Notes: generated by a model from the sequence alone, not told the origin. A stretch of 51,604 nt of DNA from Bacteroidota bacterium (GCA_013359235.1 JABWCE010000018.1:1-51604); one strand, 5' to 3'. Shown: positions 16,662 to 26,531, numbered from the stretch's first letter. A program made the numbers and translations.

Positions 16662-17882
16662 TTAATAAAATTTTTGAATAATAAGCCCCCCACGCAATTT
16701 AGGCTCTATATAGGTTGATTTTGGTGGCATTACTTTGTTTGAATCTGCAATTTCCTTTACTTCATTAAATGATACTGGATAATTTGAAATTATGTAGTCA
16801 ATACTGCCATGCGAGAGAAGATTTAAAGATTTTTCTATGTCTTCGGTTGATGCAACAAAAGAAAGTCTTTTATCTGTGCGGGGATGATTAATTTCGAAAA
16901 CAGGTTTCAATAAATATTTTTCGAGAATACTTACATCCAATTTACTCTCAGGATTTTTAATTTCTTTTAAACTTTTAAAAGTTAGTTTTAATGAATATTC
17001 TCTTGATAATAGTCCGAATTCATTGTGTTTTTGAGGAATGTACAATTTATTTTCATCAAAGCTTTCTACTGTAAAATCATCATTTATTTTATTTTTAAAT
17101 GAATCGTAGTTTAATGTTCCTGTTCCGGAAACAATGCGGTGAAACGATTCAATATTCAGTTGATTTTCACTTAAAAGATAAATCATAAAAAATCTATTGT
17201 TCACATTAGGGTTTAGTTTGTAATTTCTAATAACCGAAGCACAACGATGGTGCCCATCAGCAATATAAAATGCGTTAATATTTTGAAAGCTATGATATAT
17301 TTTTTCAAGCAGTTCAGAGTCGGTTACTCTCCAAATTTTATGATTTTTATTGTCAATTGTATTAAAGTTGTATTCTACATCGTTTTTGGTAATTTCGGCA
17401 ATTAAGTCATCAATTTTTTTGTCATTTTCATGTCCTATAAGTACCGGTTCGCCCAACACCCCGGTATAAAACAACTGCTTGTATAAATAATCTTCTCTTT
17501 GAATTTTAGTGTGTTCGTGCTTTTTTATAAGGCTATTTTCCACTTCTTCTACATCGGCAAGCCCAATAAAGCCCGTAAAAACTTTATTTGATACAAAATC
17601 AGTTTGGCGATATACAAAAAATCCGGGTTTTGAATCTATTGTTAAATCACCTTTTTTAATTTTTTCATTAATATATTTTGCTCCGTGTGCAAAATGATAT
17701 TCGATGTTTTCATTGTCCTTGTAAACCAAAAATCTTTTAGTTACATAGTAATAGCTTTGGGTATTAGTTAGCATATCGGCAACAATTTCTTCCTGATTTT
17801 TAAAATCTGATGTTTTTGCTGAAAATTCAGATACCTTTTTTTTAGTAGGTCTTAATGCTCTGAAAGGTAAAAACGAAGGCAT
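16662..17882 (-). CDS. DUF1015-family protein
   Basis: A 406-residue protein of DUF1015, with family segments LPFRALRPTKKKVSEFSAKT at the start, FYIADGHHRCASVIRNY near residue 205 (conserved ADGHHR) and MPPKSTYIEPKLRGGLI at the end. The family resembles SerB-like partners: it commonly sits behind serC and serA in Bacteroidota. It may act in serine or one-carbon metabolism, but no activity is established. It begins immediately after the serA stop codon with no gap. Confidence 0.88.
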   Translation of the reverse strand: MPSFLPFRALRPTKKKVSEFSAKTSDFKNQEEIVADMLTNTQSYYYVTKRFLVYKDNENIEYHFAHGAKYINEKIKKGDLTIDSKPGFFVYRQTDFVSNKVFTGFIGLADVEEVENSLIKKHEHTKIQREDYLYKQLFYTGVLGEPVLIGHENDKKIDDLIAEITKNDVEYNFNTIDNKNHKIWRVTDSELLEKIYHSFQNINAFYIADGHHRCASVIRNYKLNPNVNNRFFMIYLLSENQLNIESFHRIVSGTGTLNYDSFKNKINDDFTVESFDENKLYIPQKHNEFGLLSREYSLKLTFKSLKEIKNPESKLDVSILEKYLLKPVFEINHPRTDKRLSFVASTEDIEKSLNLLSHGSIDYIISNYPVSFNEVKEIADSNKVMPPKSTYIEPKLRGGLIIQKFY

Positions 17883-18842
17883 TTAGTTTTTAAAAAAATT
17901 AATAATCAACGTTGCCAGTTCTACACCTATACGTTCCTGTGCTTCTATTGTAGAAGCCCCTGTATGAGCAGTAGCAGTTACATTAGGGTAACCTATAAAA
18001 TCTGTAAATTCTGGAGGTTCCTTTTCAAAAACATCAATTCCTGCAAATGCAAGTTTTCCATTTTTCAAATATTCTGCCAGGTAATTTTCATCAACGGTGC
18101 CACCTCTTGAGCAATTAATAATTGCGGCGTTTTTTTTCATCATGTCAAATTCATTTTTACCAATTAAATACTTGCTTCCACCAGGCACATGTAACGTAAT
18201 AAAATCAGAATTTGAAAGAACCTCAGATAATGAAACCATGTTTATTGTTACTTCTAAAGGTGAAATTGACAAATTTTTATGAAAATTTATTTTCAAAGTT
18301 TTTGATTTGAAAAAAGGATCATAAGCCAATACATTCATTCCCATTCCTATTGCAATGCGGGCTACCTCCTGCCCTATTCTTCCAAAACCTATAATTCCAA
18401 TAGTTTTGTTAAATAATTCAATTCCTTTTGATGCATTTTTCTTTACTTCTTTAAAATTTGATTTTGGGTTTTCGGTGAGTTTGTTGTTTGAATAATTAAT
18501 AAAGCGACATCCGGCAAGCAAATGTGCAAATACTAACTCTGCAACGGATACTGAAGATGCTGCGGGTGTATTTACAACTTCAATATTTTTTGATTTTGCA
18601 TATTCAACATCAATATTATCAACTCCTACACCGCCTCTTCCAATTATTTTAAGATTTTTACCGGCATCAATTATTTCACTCGTAACTTTTGTGGCGCTTC
18701 TTACAAGCAAAGCATCAAAACTACTTATTTTAGCTGCAAGTTCTGCCTGCGGGATATTTTCAGTTGTTACATCAAATCCGGCATTAATAAGCAGTTTTAA
18801 TCCCGCTTCATTTATCCCATCATTTGCAAGTATCTTTTTCAT
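17883..18842 (-). CDS. serA: D-3-phosphoglycerate dehydrogenase
   Basis: A 319-residue D-isomer-specific 2-hydroxyacid dehydrogenase that makes the first step of serine synthesis. The NAD-binding motif is GIIGFGRIGQEVA near residue 150. The catalytic set is visible as NCSRGGTVDE (Arg), FEKEPPEF (Glu) and TAHTGAST (His near residue 292). It is the short form without the C-terminal ACT regulatory domain, so serine feedback through ACT is not expected. Identity as serA rather than another 2-hydroxyacid dehydrogenase is supported by a 4-bp overlap with serC. Confidence 0.92.
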   Translation of the reverse strand: MKKILANDGINEAGLKLLINAGFDVTTENIPQAELAAKISSFDALLVRSATKVTSEIIDAGKNLKIIGRGGVGVDNIDVEYAKSKNIEVVNTPAASSVSVAELVFAHLLAGCRFINYSNNKLTENPKSNFKEVKKNASKGIELFNKTIGIIGFGRIGQEVARIAIGMGMNVLAYDPFFKSKTLKINFHKNLSISPLEVTINMVSLSEVLSNSDFITLHVPGGSKYLIGKNEFDMMKKNAAIINCSRGGTVDENYLAEYLKNGKLAFAGIDVFEKEPPEFTDFIGYPNVTATAHTGASTIEAQERIGVELATLIINFFKN

Positions 18843-19894
18843 GGTTTAAAATTTCTCATTACTTCTACAAGTGCATTTACACTTTCTATTTCTAAGGCAT
18901 TATACAACGAAGCTCTAAATCCGCCAACGCTGCGATGCCCTTTTATACCAACAATATTTGCTTCTTTGCACAACTGCATAAATTTTTCGGTATGTTTTTC
19001 ATTTTTCAAAACAAATGTTACATTCATCCACGATCTATCTTCTACCATTGCTGTACCTTCAAAAAATTCATTATTGTCAATTTCATTATAAAGAATTTGT
19101 TGTTTTGTGCGATTATCGCTTTCAATTTTTTCAATGCCTTTGTCTTTTATCCATTTCAAAACCTGTAATGAGCAATAAACCGCAAAAACCGATGGTGTGT
19201 TGTACATACTTTCTTTACTTAAATGTACTCTGTAATCAAGCATACTTGGTATTTTGCGTGTGATTTTTTCTAAAATTGATTTTTTAAGAATTACAAGCGT
19301 TGTGCCTGCTGGTCCCATGTTTTTTTGAGCACCTGCATAAATCAAATCGAATTTTGAAGCATCAATTTTACGACTAAAAATATCCGAACTCATATCGCAA
19401 AACATAGGTATTTTGCATTCGGGAAAACTGTGCATTTGTGTCCCGTATATCGTATTATTGCTTGTGCAATGGAAATAATCCGAATCTTCATTTATTTTAT
19501 AATTTTTAGGAATATAGCTAAAGTTTTTATCTTCGCTGCTTGCTACAACTTGGGTAGAACCCAATAAACCAGCTTCCTTAATAGCATTGCTTGCCCATAC
19601 TCCGGTTTTTAGATATGATGCTTTACTATTTAAAAAATTAAAAGGAATCATACAAAATTGCAAACTTGCTCCTCCTTGCAAAAAAATTGATTCATAATCG
19701 CTTCCAAGTCCTAAAATTTCGAGTGGAAGTTTACGTGCATTATTCATTACTTCAACAAACTCTTTTCCGCGATGCGAAACCTCTATTAGCGACAACCCTG
19801 TACCTTCAAAATTTTTCAATGCTTCTATTGAATTTTGAATAGCCTGACTTGGTAATATTGCAGGTCCGGCACTGAAATTATGTATTTTTTTCAT
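18839..19894 (-). CDS. serC: Phosphoserine aminotransferase
   Basis: A 351-residue PLP enzyme converting 3-phosphohydroxypyruvate to phosphoserine. It starts HNFSAGPAILPSQAI (family N-terminus). It has SLIEVSHRGKEFVEVM and the PLP lysine in AGAQKNMGPAGTT near residue 195. The end includes IKGHRSVGGFRASLYNAL. Length is normal. It is the first gene of serC-serA-DUF1015. No serB is in the window. A TAGTTTTG -7 box lies 17 bp upstream. Confidence 0.97.
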   Translation of the reverse strand: MKKIHNFSAGPAILPSQAIQNSIEALKNFEGTGLSLIEVSHRGKEFVEVMNNARKLPLEILGLGSDYESIFLQGGASLQFCMIPFNFLNSKASYLKTGVWASNAIKEAGLLGSTQVVASSEDKNFSYIPKNYKINEDSDYFHCTSNNTIYGTQMHSFPECKIPMFCDMSSDIFSRKIDASKFDLIYAGAQKNMGPAGTTLVILKKSILEKITRKIPSMLDYRVHLSKESMYNTPSVFAVYCSLQVLKWIKDKGIEKIESDNRTKQQILYNEIDNNEFFEGTAMVEDRSWMNVTFVLKNEKHTEKFMQLCKEANIVGIKGHRSVGGFRASLYNALEIESVNALVEVMRNFKP

Positions 19895-19911
19895 TCTAAA
19901 TTCCTATTCTG

Positions 19912-19919
19912 CAAAACTA
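19912..19919 (-). promoter_or_regulatory. Candidate -7 box of serC operon (TAGTTTTG)
   Basis: The minus strand reads TAGTTTTG, an exact TAnnTTTG match, about 17 bp before the serC ATG. No well-spaced -33 box. Confidence 0.42.
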
Positions 19920-20004
19920 AGTTTTTTATATTTTACCTTTTTTAGAAAATGTCAAATTCGAAAATTATTTTTACAGCCATTTATTAAACATATAATTTTA
20001 AAAT

Positions 20005-21438
20005 TTGACGAGGTTTACAATACGAAAATTCTATAGTGAAATTGATCTTATAAAGACTTTTTCTTCAATTAAGTTCTGGATAATATTGTTTTTTGCAATT
20101 AGGTTAATTGGCATTACCAATCCACCTCTGGAAAATGGTCATAATTGGCGGCAGTGTCTTACAAACATGATTACACGTAACCTTTATGAAACTGACAATA
20201 ACCCTTTATACCCAAGAGTAGATAATGGCGGAAAACACAATGGTATAATTGCTTCTGAATTTCCGGTTTATAATTATTTTTCATTTTTAATTTCTGAAGT
20301 TTTCGGTTATCATCACTGGTACGGGCGTTTGGTGAGTTTAATATTTTCATCTTTAGCAATCTGGTATTTTTACAAATTGCTTTTAATGTATTTTAATCAA
20401 TCAACTGCATTCTATTCAGCATTTTTACTAATGATATCAATATGGTTTGGTTTTAGTCGTAAAATAATGCCTGATGTTTTTAGTATGTCATTTATGTTGA
20501 TTTCACTTTATTACGCTTTTTTGTTTTTAAAAACCGGCATTTGGAAACACATATTGATTTACTCAATTACTGCATCAATAGGTGTTTTGGCTAAAATGCC
20601 TGTAATTTATATCCTAAGTATTTTTGCTTTGCCACTTTTATCAAAAAATTACAATTTAGGTTATAAATTCACATTAACAGTTGCTTCAATTTTTGTTTTT
20701 GCAGTAATGTATTGGTGGTATTTTGTTTGGGGCGAATATTTACTTAAAACGTGGGAGTATCAGCTATTTTTCCCAAAAAATTACAAAGAAGGTCCAAAGG
20801 AATTTTTCCCTTTTATAGGTATGGCATTTGAAAAATTTTACTACTCTGCATTTTGCAGTTTTACAGCATTTGGCGTATTTCTTACAAGTTTTTTTTATAG
20901 TTTCACTCAAAAGCAATATTTGCCATTAAAAATTATAGTAACTACATTTCCATTGTTTTTTATTTTTATGGTAAAGACAGGAAGTGTTTTTGCTCATCAC
21001 AATTATTATATAATACCTTTTGTGCCTGTAATGGCTATATGTGCTGGCTCTGCTTTAAGCAATTTTTCAAAAAATATAAGTTTATTGTTTTTAATTTTAA
21101 TTGCTGCAGAATCATTTGGCTCACAATTCAATGATTTTTTTATTAAAAAGTCAGAAAAATTTATTTTAGGTTTTGAGCAGGAAATAAATAAAACAATACC
21201 GGCAAACGAAAAAATAGCCCTTGCCGGAAGCGATAGCCCGCAATATCTGTATTTTGCACACCGCAAAGGATGGGGTTTAACTCCTGCTCAAACACTCGAC
21301 ACAGCTTATATGAATTTTGTTTTTGAAAAGGGTTATAGATATATGGTTCTTGTAAAACGAAATTTTGATAAATTGCCTAATTACACGAAGTTTAACGAAA
21401 CAAACCATTTGATTTTTTACAAAATCAAAAAACTATAA
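20005..21438 (+). CDS. GT39-like membrane glycosyltransferase
   Basis: A 477-residue polytopic membrane protein with about 10-11 hydrophobic segments. The first loop has NPPLENGHNWRQCLTNMITR, which resembles the lipid-linked-sugar-binding loop of GT-C (ArnT/PMT, GT39-like) transferases, where acidic or His residues follow TM1. HHWYGRLVSLIFSSLAIWYF is another typical segment. The C-terminal 100 residues are a soluble periplasmic domain. It probably transfers sugar from a polyprenyl phosphate donor to lipid A, glycan or protein. The acceptor is unknown. The start is TTG at 20005 and no ATG precedes the first TM. Confidence 0.75.
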   Translation: MTRFTIRKFYSEIDLIKTFSSIKFWIILFFAIRLIGITNPPLENGHNWRQCLTNMITRNLYETDNNPLYPRVDNGGKHNGIIASEFPVYNYFSFLISEVFGYHHWYGRLVSLIFSSLAIWYFYKLLLMYFNQSTAFYSAFLLMISIWFGFSRKIMPDVFSMSFMLISLYYAFLFLKTGIWKHILIYSITASIGVLAKMPVIYILSIFALPLLSKNYNLGYKFTLTVASIFVFAVMYWWYFVWGEYLLKTWEYQLFFPKNYKEGPKEFFPFIGMAFEKFYYSAFCSFTAFGVFLTSFFYSFTQKQYLPLKIIVTTFPLFFIFMVKTGSVFAHHNYYIIPFVPVMAICAGSALSNFSKNISLLFLILIAAESFGSQFNDFFIKKSEKFILGFEQEINKTIPANEKIALAGSDSPQYLYFAHRKGWGLTPAQTLDTAYMNFVFEKGYRYMVLVKRNFDKLPNYTKFNETNHLIFYKIKKL

Positions 21439-21439
21439 T

Positions 21440-21919
21440 TTATGGGGAAAACATCTTAAAACTCACCAAATTTTTAAACTCTATCAAGGACCATTTTTCG
21501 GCATTAAATTCAAAATATGCAATTGTGCTGGTTGGTAAATTTGAAAAATTTGAATTGTTTAAAATATTTACAACCTCAGTAATTGCAGGGTTGTGAGCTA
21601 TTATAGCTAAATTATTTATTTCGTTTGGAGTGTTGTTTAGTGCTTTAAGGATATTTTTGAATTCAGAGTTATATAAATCTTCATTTTTTAATATTTCAAT
21701 TGAATCCCAACTTAAATTTTTTGCCAAAATTTTTGCAGTTTGCAGAGTGCGTTTTGCAGAACTTACCAAAATAATATCAGGAAAAAAATCACAGTTTTTG
21801 AGTTTTGAGCATACTGCTTTGATTTCATTTTTACCCTTTTCTGATAGTTCTCTTTCAAAATCTGATTTTGTGAAACTGTCAACTGCGTTAGCGTGGCGTA
21901 TAAGTAATAGCTTTTTCAA
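21440..21919 (-). CDS. SixA-like histidine phosphatase
   Basis: A 159-residue member of the histidine phosphatase superfamily. LLLIRHANAV at the N-terminus has the catalytic His (RHA rather than RHG). ELSEKGKNEIKAVCSKL follows, then LVSSAKRTLQTAKIL (the conserved Arg), and LAIIAHNPAITEVVNIL carries the second His. Length and pattern fit SixA, which removes phosphate from phospho-His in HPt or PTS-Ntr proteins in E. coli. The substrate here is unknown. It converges with the GT39-like gene, one base between stop codons. Confidence 0.9.
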   Translation of the reverse strand: MKKLLLIRHANAVDSFTKSDFERELSEKGKNEIKAVCSKLKNCDFFPDIILVSSAKRTLQTAKILAKNLSWDSIEILKNEDLYNSEFKNILKALNNTPNEINNLAIIAHNPAITEVVNILNNSNFSNLPTSTIAYFEFNAEKWSLIEFKNLVSFKMFSP

Positions 21920-22029
21920 TATATTTTTTTTAAAGTTTGGAAATTTTATAATAATTATTTAAACATTAAAGCAATTTAAAAAGTTTTTTTTACTGAATAT
22001 TTTGGTGACTTTTTGTCATTGTAAAATTT

Positions 22030-22037
22030 TATCTTTG
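22030..22037 (+). promoter_or_regulatory. Candidate -7 box of miaB (TATCTTTG)
   Basis: An exact TAnnTTTG match 10 bp before the ATG at 22047. It would give a very short leader. A TTTG at 22012 is only 14 bp upstream, shorter than the usual spacing. Confidence 0.45.
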
Positions 22038-22046
22038 CATTTTAAA

Positions 22047-23474
22047 ATGTTTGAGGAAACCGCGATAAAAAAAGAAATTACAGAAAATACTACAAACAAA
22101 AAAATGTTTATAGAAAGTTATGGTTGTGCTATGAATTTTGCGGATAGCGAAATTGTGCTTTCAATTCTCTCTGAAAATGGGTACAGCCAATCTGCCGGCG
22201 AAAGCGATGCTGATGTAATTTTTATAAATACATGTAGTGTAAGAGATAATGCAGAGCAAAAAATAAGAAACAGATTAATACAACTTAAAAACAACAAAAA
22301 ACACAAACCCGATCTTGTTGTTGGCATTTTGGGGTGTATGGCAGAAAGGCTTAAAACAAAGCTGCTTGAAGAAGAAAATCTTGTAGATATTGTTGCCGGA
22401 CCTGATTCTTACCGCGACTTACCAAATTTATTGAAAAATGTAGGTGGTGGCAATAAATCAATTAATGTGATACTTTCGTTAGAAGAAACCTATGCCGAAA
22501 TAAGTCCTGTGAGAATAAACAGCAATGGAGTTAACGCATTTGTAAGCATAATGCGTGGATGCGACAATATGTGCAGTTTTTGTGTAGTTCCATTTACTAG
22601 AGGCAGGGAAAGAAGCAGAGATGTAAAAAGTATTTTGACTGAGATAAAACAACTTTCAAAAAATGGATATAAAGAAGTTACTTTACTTGGACAAAATGTT
22701 GACAGCTATCTTTGGTTTGGCGGAGGTCCAAAAAAAGATTTTGAAAGCTTGTCAGAAATTGAAAAACAAAATTCAGTAAATTTTGCACGATTATTAGAAC
22801 TAGTTGCTCAAGTTGACGAGAAAATGAGAATTAGGTTTAGTACATCGCATCCCAAAGATATAACCGATGAAGTTTTATACACAATTAAAAAATATCCAAA
22901 TATTACAAATTACATTCATTTGCCTGCACAAAGCGGCAGCAGCCGTATTCTTGAAGTTATGAACAGAAATTATTCGAGAGAATGGTATCTTCAAAAAATT
23001 GCCAGAATAAAAGAAATTATTCCCGATTGTGGTATTTCGTGTGATATAATTTCGGGTTTTTGTACCGAAACAGAATTTGACCATAATGAAACATTGAGCT
23101 TAATGGAAAAATGTGAGTTTGATTTTTCGTATATGTATAATTACAGCGAACGCCCGGGCACACTTGCAGAGCGAAAAATGAAAGATGATGTTGCGATTGA
23201 AGATAAAAAAAGAAGATTGACAGAGATTATTTCTTTACAAAACAAAATATCAAAAAACAAAAACAAAAACAGAGAAGGAAAGGTTTACAGAGTGCTTATT
23301 GAAGGGGCATCAAAACGAAACAAGGAAGAATATATGGGTCGCAGTGACCAAAATATAGTAGTAATATTTAATAAATTAAATTACCAACCCGGAGATTATG
23401 TAGATGTATTGATAGAAAGAAGTACAACAACGAGCTTAATTGGCAAAATTATTGCAAAAGCTGAAAAACCATAA
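22047..23474 (+). CDS. miaB: tRNA-2-methylthio-N6-dimethylallyladenosine synthase
   Basis: A 475-residue radical SAM methylthiotransferase that modifies A37 of tRNAs. The UPF0004 domain starts [17 protein letters not shown]. The radical SAM cluster is [20 protein letters not shown] (C-x3-C-x2-C). The C-terminal TRAM segment starts near [21 protein letters not shown] chose ATG 22047. A TTG at 22002 extends the frame by 15 residues, but those codons cover a promoter -7 box and look non-coding. It is first in the miaB/sigma-54 activator/lptE/repeat protein/secG run. Confidence 0.97.
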   Translation: MFEETAIKKEITENTTNKKMFIESYGCAMNFADSEIVLSILSENGYSQSAGESDADVIFINTCSVRDNAEQKIRNRLIQLKNNKKHKPDLVVGILGCMAERLKTKLLEEENLVDIVAGPDSYRDLPNLLKNVGGGNKSINVILSLEETYAEISPVRINSNGVNAFVSIMRGCDNMCSFCVVPFTRGRERSRDVKSILTEIKQLSKNGYKEVTLLGQNVDSYLWFGGGPKKDFESLSEIEKQNSVNFARLLELVAQVDEKMRIRFSTSHPKDITDEVLYTIKKYPNITNYIHLPAQSGSSRILEVMNRNYSREWYLQKIARIKEIIPDCGISCDIISGFCTETEFDHNETLSLMEKCEFDFSYMYNYSERPGTLAERKMKDDVAIEDKKRRLTEIISLQNKISKNKNKNREGKVYRVLIEGASKRNKEEYMGRSDQNIVVIFNKLNYQPGDYVDVLIERSTTTSLIGKIIAKAEKP

Positions 23475-23488
23475 AAATTGATAAAGAA

Positions 23489-24754
23489 TTGGATATACAA
23501 GCAATTAAACTAAGATTTGGAATTATTGGCAACTCGCCAAGAATTAATTTTGCACTTGAAACAGCAGCAAAGGTTGCCCCTACTGATATTTCAGTTTATA
23601 TACGCGGCGAAAGCGGAGTGGGCAAAGAATCATTTTCAAAAATCATACATCAGTTAAGTAATAGAAAACACGGACCGTTCATATCAATAAATTGCGGGGC
23701 AATACCCGAAGGTACAATTAATTCGGAACTTTTCGGACACGAAAAAGGCTCATTTACCGGAGCAAACGAAAGCAGAAAGGGATATTTTGAAACTGTAAAC
23801 GGCGGAACAATTTTTCTCGATGAAATAGGCGAATTGCCACTTGAAACTCAAGCCAGATTATTGCGGATACTCGAGTATGGAGAATTTATAAGAGTAGGTT
23901 CGTCAAAAGTTCAAAAAACTGATGTTAGAATTGTAACAGCTACAAACAAAGATTTATTAAAACTGTGCGATATCGGAAAATTCAGAGAAGATTTGTATTA
24001 TCGCTTATCTACCTTACCTATTTATGTGCCGGCTTTGAGAGAAAGAGCTATTGATATACCAATACTATTCAGAAAATTTGCATCGGATTTTGCAGAAAAA
24101 TACAGAATAAAATCAGTAGAACTTACGCCCGAAGCAGAAAAAGTAATTTCTGAATATCGTTGGCCCGGTAACATAAGGCAATTGAAAAATATAGTTGAAC
24201 AAGTGTCGGTTCTTGAACAAAGCCGTGTAATTAATGAAACATTGATATTAAAATACCTTCCGGTTGAAAGTTCGTCATCGCAAATGATTTTGAGCAACGA
24301 AAACCGACAGGAAAGCCTGAACGAAAGAGAAATTTTTTACAAAGTTTTGTTCGATTTGAAAAGAGATGTAAACGACCTGAAAAGCATTGTTTTGGGTATG
24401 CTGGAAAATCAAAAAAGCATTTCAACAGAATTTAGCGAAAATGCTAAAGATGCAATTACCCGAATATTGCCTTTGGACGAAGAAATAGAAATTCCACAAT
24501 CAAAAGAAATAGTATTGCGAAAGCAGCCAGTTACAATTATAAATAACAATAATGATATTTTTGAACAGGAAATAGCCCAGTCAGAATCAGTAAATATTGA
24601 AGAAAATCTGAGCCTTGAAGCCAAAGAAAAAGAATTGATTAAAAAATCGTTGATTAAAAATAACGGAAGACGCAAAAAGGCAGCATTAGAACTTGGAATT
24701 TCGGAAAGAACATTGTATAGAAAAATTAAAGAATTCGGACTTGAAAACTATTAG
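23489..24754 (+). CDS. Sigma-54 interaction-domain transcriptional activator
   Basis: A 421-residue protein with no receiver domain. From the N-terminus MDIQAIKLRFGIIGNSP the AAA+ domain starts at once: Walker A GESGVGKE (40-47), GSFTGA (87-92; Ser for Ala in the GAFTGA loop), Walker B GGTIFLDEIG near 105-114 and RWPGNIRQL near 225. Residues about 260-375 are a linker. Residues about 378-421 are a Fis-type helix-turn-helix (GRRKKAALELGISERTLYRK). The TTG start at 23489 is supported by the family's N-terminus. The position beside miaB and lptE is typical in Bacteroidota, but its target genes are unknown to me. Confidence 0.95.
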   Translation: MDIQAIKLRFGIIGNSPRINFALETAAKVAPTDISVYIRGESGVGKESFSKIIHQLSNRKHGPFISINCGAIPEGTINSELFGHEKGSFTGANESRKGYFETVNGGTIFLDEIGELPLETQARLLRILEYGEFIRVGSSKVQKTDVRIVTATNKDLLKLCDIGKFREDLYYRLSTLPIYVPALRERAIDIPILFRKFASDFAEKYRIKSVELTPEAEKVISEYRWPGNIRQLKNIVEQVSVLEQSRVINETLILKYLPVESSSSQMILSNENRQESLNEREIFYKVLFDLKRDVNDLKSIVLGMLENQKSISTEFSENAKDAITRILPLDEEIEIPQSKEIVLRKQPVTIINNNNDIFEQEIAQSESVNIEENLSLEAKEKELIKKSLIKNNGRRKKAALELGISERTLYRKIKEFGLENY

Positions 24755-25241
24755 ATTTTTTAAATTTCTTTTAATTGGATTTTTATATTGTACCACCGGA
24801 TGCTACACGTTTCAGGGAGCATCAATACCTCCAGATGTAAGTACATTTTCAGTTTCATTTTTCGAAAACAAAGCAGCAACTGTAAATCCATCACTAAGCA
24901 ACACAGTTACAGAGAAATTAAAAGACAAAATGAATAACACACGATTGAATTTTGCGAGAGAAAACGGAGATTTTAATTTCAGCGGCTATATTTCTGAATA
25001 CAATGTTGAACCAATCTCCATGCAGGGCGATGCAAATACAACTAAAAACCGCTTAAAAATTTCAATTCAAGTAAAATTTGAATGCAGTAAACATCCTGAA
25101 AAAAACTTTGAGCAACAGTTTAGCAATTTCAAAGATTTTGATGCCAATTTAAATTTTACTTCAATCGAAGCCCAATTAGTAAAAGAAGTTACCGATTTGA
25201 TAATTCAGGAAATTTTTAATAAAGCAGCAGTAAATTGGTGA
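24741..25241 (+). CDS. lptE: LptE-family LPS assembly lipoprotein
   Basis: I place the start at TTG 24741, giving 166 residues, MKTIRFFKFLLIGFLYC then TTGC. This is a lipoprotein signal with the lipid-attached Cys about residue 21. A start at 24693 would add 16 residues of antisense-like sequence overlapping the Fis domain of the upstream gene. The mature part (CYTFQGASIPPDVSTFSVSF, then FFENKAA and a late NRLKISIQVKF strand) fits the LptE-like family, which plugs the LptD channel for LPS insertion in the outer membrane. It overlaps the upstream gene by 14 bp and the downstream gene by 4 bp. Confidence 0.85.
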   Translation: MKTIRFFKFLLIGFLYCTTGCYTFQGASIPPDVSTFSVSFFENKAATVNPSLSNTVTEKLKDKMNNTRLNFARENGDFNFSGYISEYNVEPISMQGDANTTKNRLKISIQVKFECSKHPEKNFEQQFSNFKDFDANLNFTSIEAQLVKEVTDLIIQEIFNKAAVNW

Positions 25242-26530
25242 GCAAAATATCGGAGTACATATCAAATTCAGAAAACCTCGGACGGCTTGAGGCTGACGAA
25301 CTTGAAAATTTGAAAGAAAAATATATGTATTTCCAAATTTTACATATTTTAATTGCAAAATCTCATAAAAATCAAAACACTTTTGGATTTAATAAAAACT
25401 TGCGAATAGCTTCATTATATGCTGGCGACAGAAGAATTCTATATGATTTCATAAATAAAGAATCTTTAGAATTTGAAGAAGAAACGACACAAACTATTGA
25501 AAATTTAGATACTGAAACCAGTATTAAAACCCAAAATAATATCATTGATGAAGAAATTAAAGAATCGTTAGAATTTGAAGAAGAAACGACACAAACTATT
25601 GAAAATATCGATACAGAAAATACTATTGAAGAACAAAATAATATAATTGAAGAAGAAATTAAAGAAGCAATAGAATTTGAAAACTCACCTTCAAACGAAA
25701 TTTCAGAGGCAATTGACGAGATAAATTTTGCGACTGATACAATAGATGAATACAAATCAAATGTTGCTGAAAAAAATGAAGATAATATAAAAGAAAGCAA
25801 TAATTTTATTTCGTCTGAAATAATTGAGCAAGAAACAGAGCCTGATATACAAGTATATTTTGAAGAAAAATTAGAATTAGAAGCAAAAGAAATTAACGAA
25901 AACAATTTTGAAAATACAATTGAAAGCGAAGAATTAATTGAAGAACAACCGGAAGAAGCTATAAATCTCGAATCAATAAATGATATTGAAGAAATCAATG
26001 AGAAAACAGAAATACCATTAAATGAAATGAGCTTTGTTGAATGGCTTGATAAATATAAAATAAATGAAACAAATACCGAATTTAAAGAAGAAAAAGAACC
26101 TGATAAAACCATTGAAAATATTAGTGAAGAATTAGAGCAAATTTCTGAAGATGAAGATCAATACGACCCTATTGGATGGGCAGAAATTGCTTACGAAATT
26201 CAAGCTTTTGTAAAACAACCTGAGCAAGAAATACACAAAAATCTTTCACGCACAGAGGTTGATAATATTTTGGATAATTTTATAAGTAAAAATCCAAGTA
26301 TTTCAAGACCTAAAGCCGAATTTTACAAACCAGAAAACATGGCTCGTAAAAGTGAAGATTTTAATACCGAATTTGTAAGCGAAACACTTGCAAATTTGTT
26401 TTATAAACAAGGATTACTTCACAAAGCTTTAGAAATGTTTGAAAAATTAATTTTGCAAAGTCCGATAAAAAAAGACATTTTTGCAGAGAAAATCAAAACA
26501 ATAAAAGAAGAATTAATAAATAAATTATAA
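25238..26530 (+). CDS. Acidic repeat protein, lptE-secG locus; function unknown
   Basis: I do not recognise a catalytic domain. With the GTG at 25238 (GTGA overlap with lptE) it has 430 residues; a TTG three bases upstream is also possible. Residues about 1-70 look helical (LYAGDRRILYDFINK). Residues about 75-150 hold two and a part copies of a 34-residue repeat (ESLEFEEETTQTIEN ...), and the acidic Glu/Ile/Asn-rich region runs to about 300. The C-terminal part (FVSETLANLFYKQGLLHKAL, then EMFEKLILQSP) is a TPR-like hairpin. No signal peptide is seen, so it is probably cytoplasmic. A gene of this general type occurs between lptE and secG in related genomes as I recall them. Confidence 0.82.
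   Translation: MSKISEYISNSENLGRLEADELENLKEKYMYFQILHILIAKSHKNQNTFGFNKNLRIASLYAGDRRILYDFINKESLEFEEETTQTIENLDTETSIKTQNNIIDEEIKESLEFEEETTQTIENIDTENTIEEQNNIIEEEIKEAIEFENSPSNEISEAIDEINFATDTIDEYKSNVAEKNEDNIKESNNFISSEIIEQETEPDIQVYFEEKLELEAKEINENNFENTIESEELIEEQPEEAINLESINDIEEINEKTEIPLNEMSFVEWLDKYKINETNTEFKEEKEPDKTIENISEELEQISEDEDQYDPIGWAEIAYEIQAFVKQPEQEIHKNLSRTEVDNILDNFISKNPSISRPKAEFYKPENMARKSEDFNTEFVSETLANLFYKQGLLHKALEMFEKLILQSPIKKDIFAEKIKTIKEELINKL
25457..25680 (+). repeat. 102-bp in-frame direct repeat (2.2 copies)
   Basis: The sequence from 25457 recurs at 25559 and partly at 25661, a period of 102 bp (34 codons). The first about 50 bases of copies 1 and 2 differ at a single position (aaagaatctttagaatttg against aaagaatcgttagaatttg). 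The later half is more divergent. The high DNA identity points to a recent in-frame duplication. Confidence 0.85.
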
Positions 26531-26531
26531 A

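Noticed and set aside
24693-24740. Start of lptE at 24693
   Set aside because: The 16 extra residues are encoded in the Fis-domain region of the upstream gene, and the lipoprotein signal begins naturally at TTG 24741.
25372-26112. A 246-codon open frame on the minus strand, Ser/Phe/Ile-rich
   Set aside because: It lies fully opposite the acidic Glu/Asn-rich repeat gene. Its composition (runs of Ser, Phe and Ile) is just the antisense of Glu/Asn/Asp codons, and it has no start context or family match.
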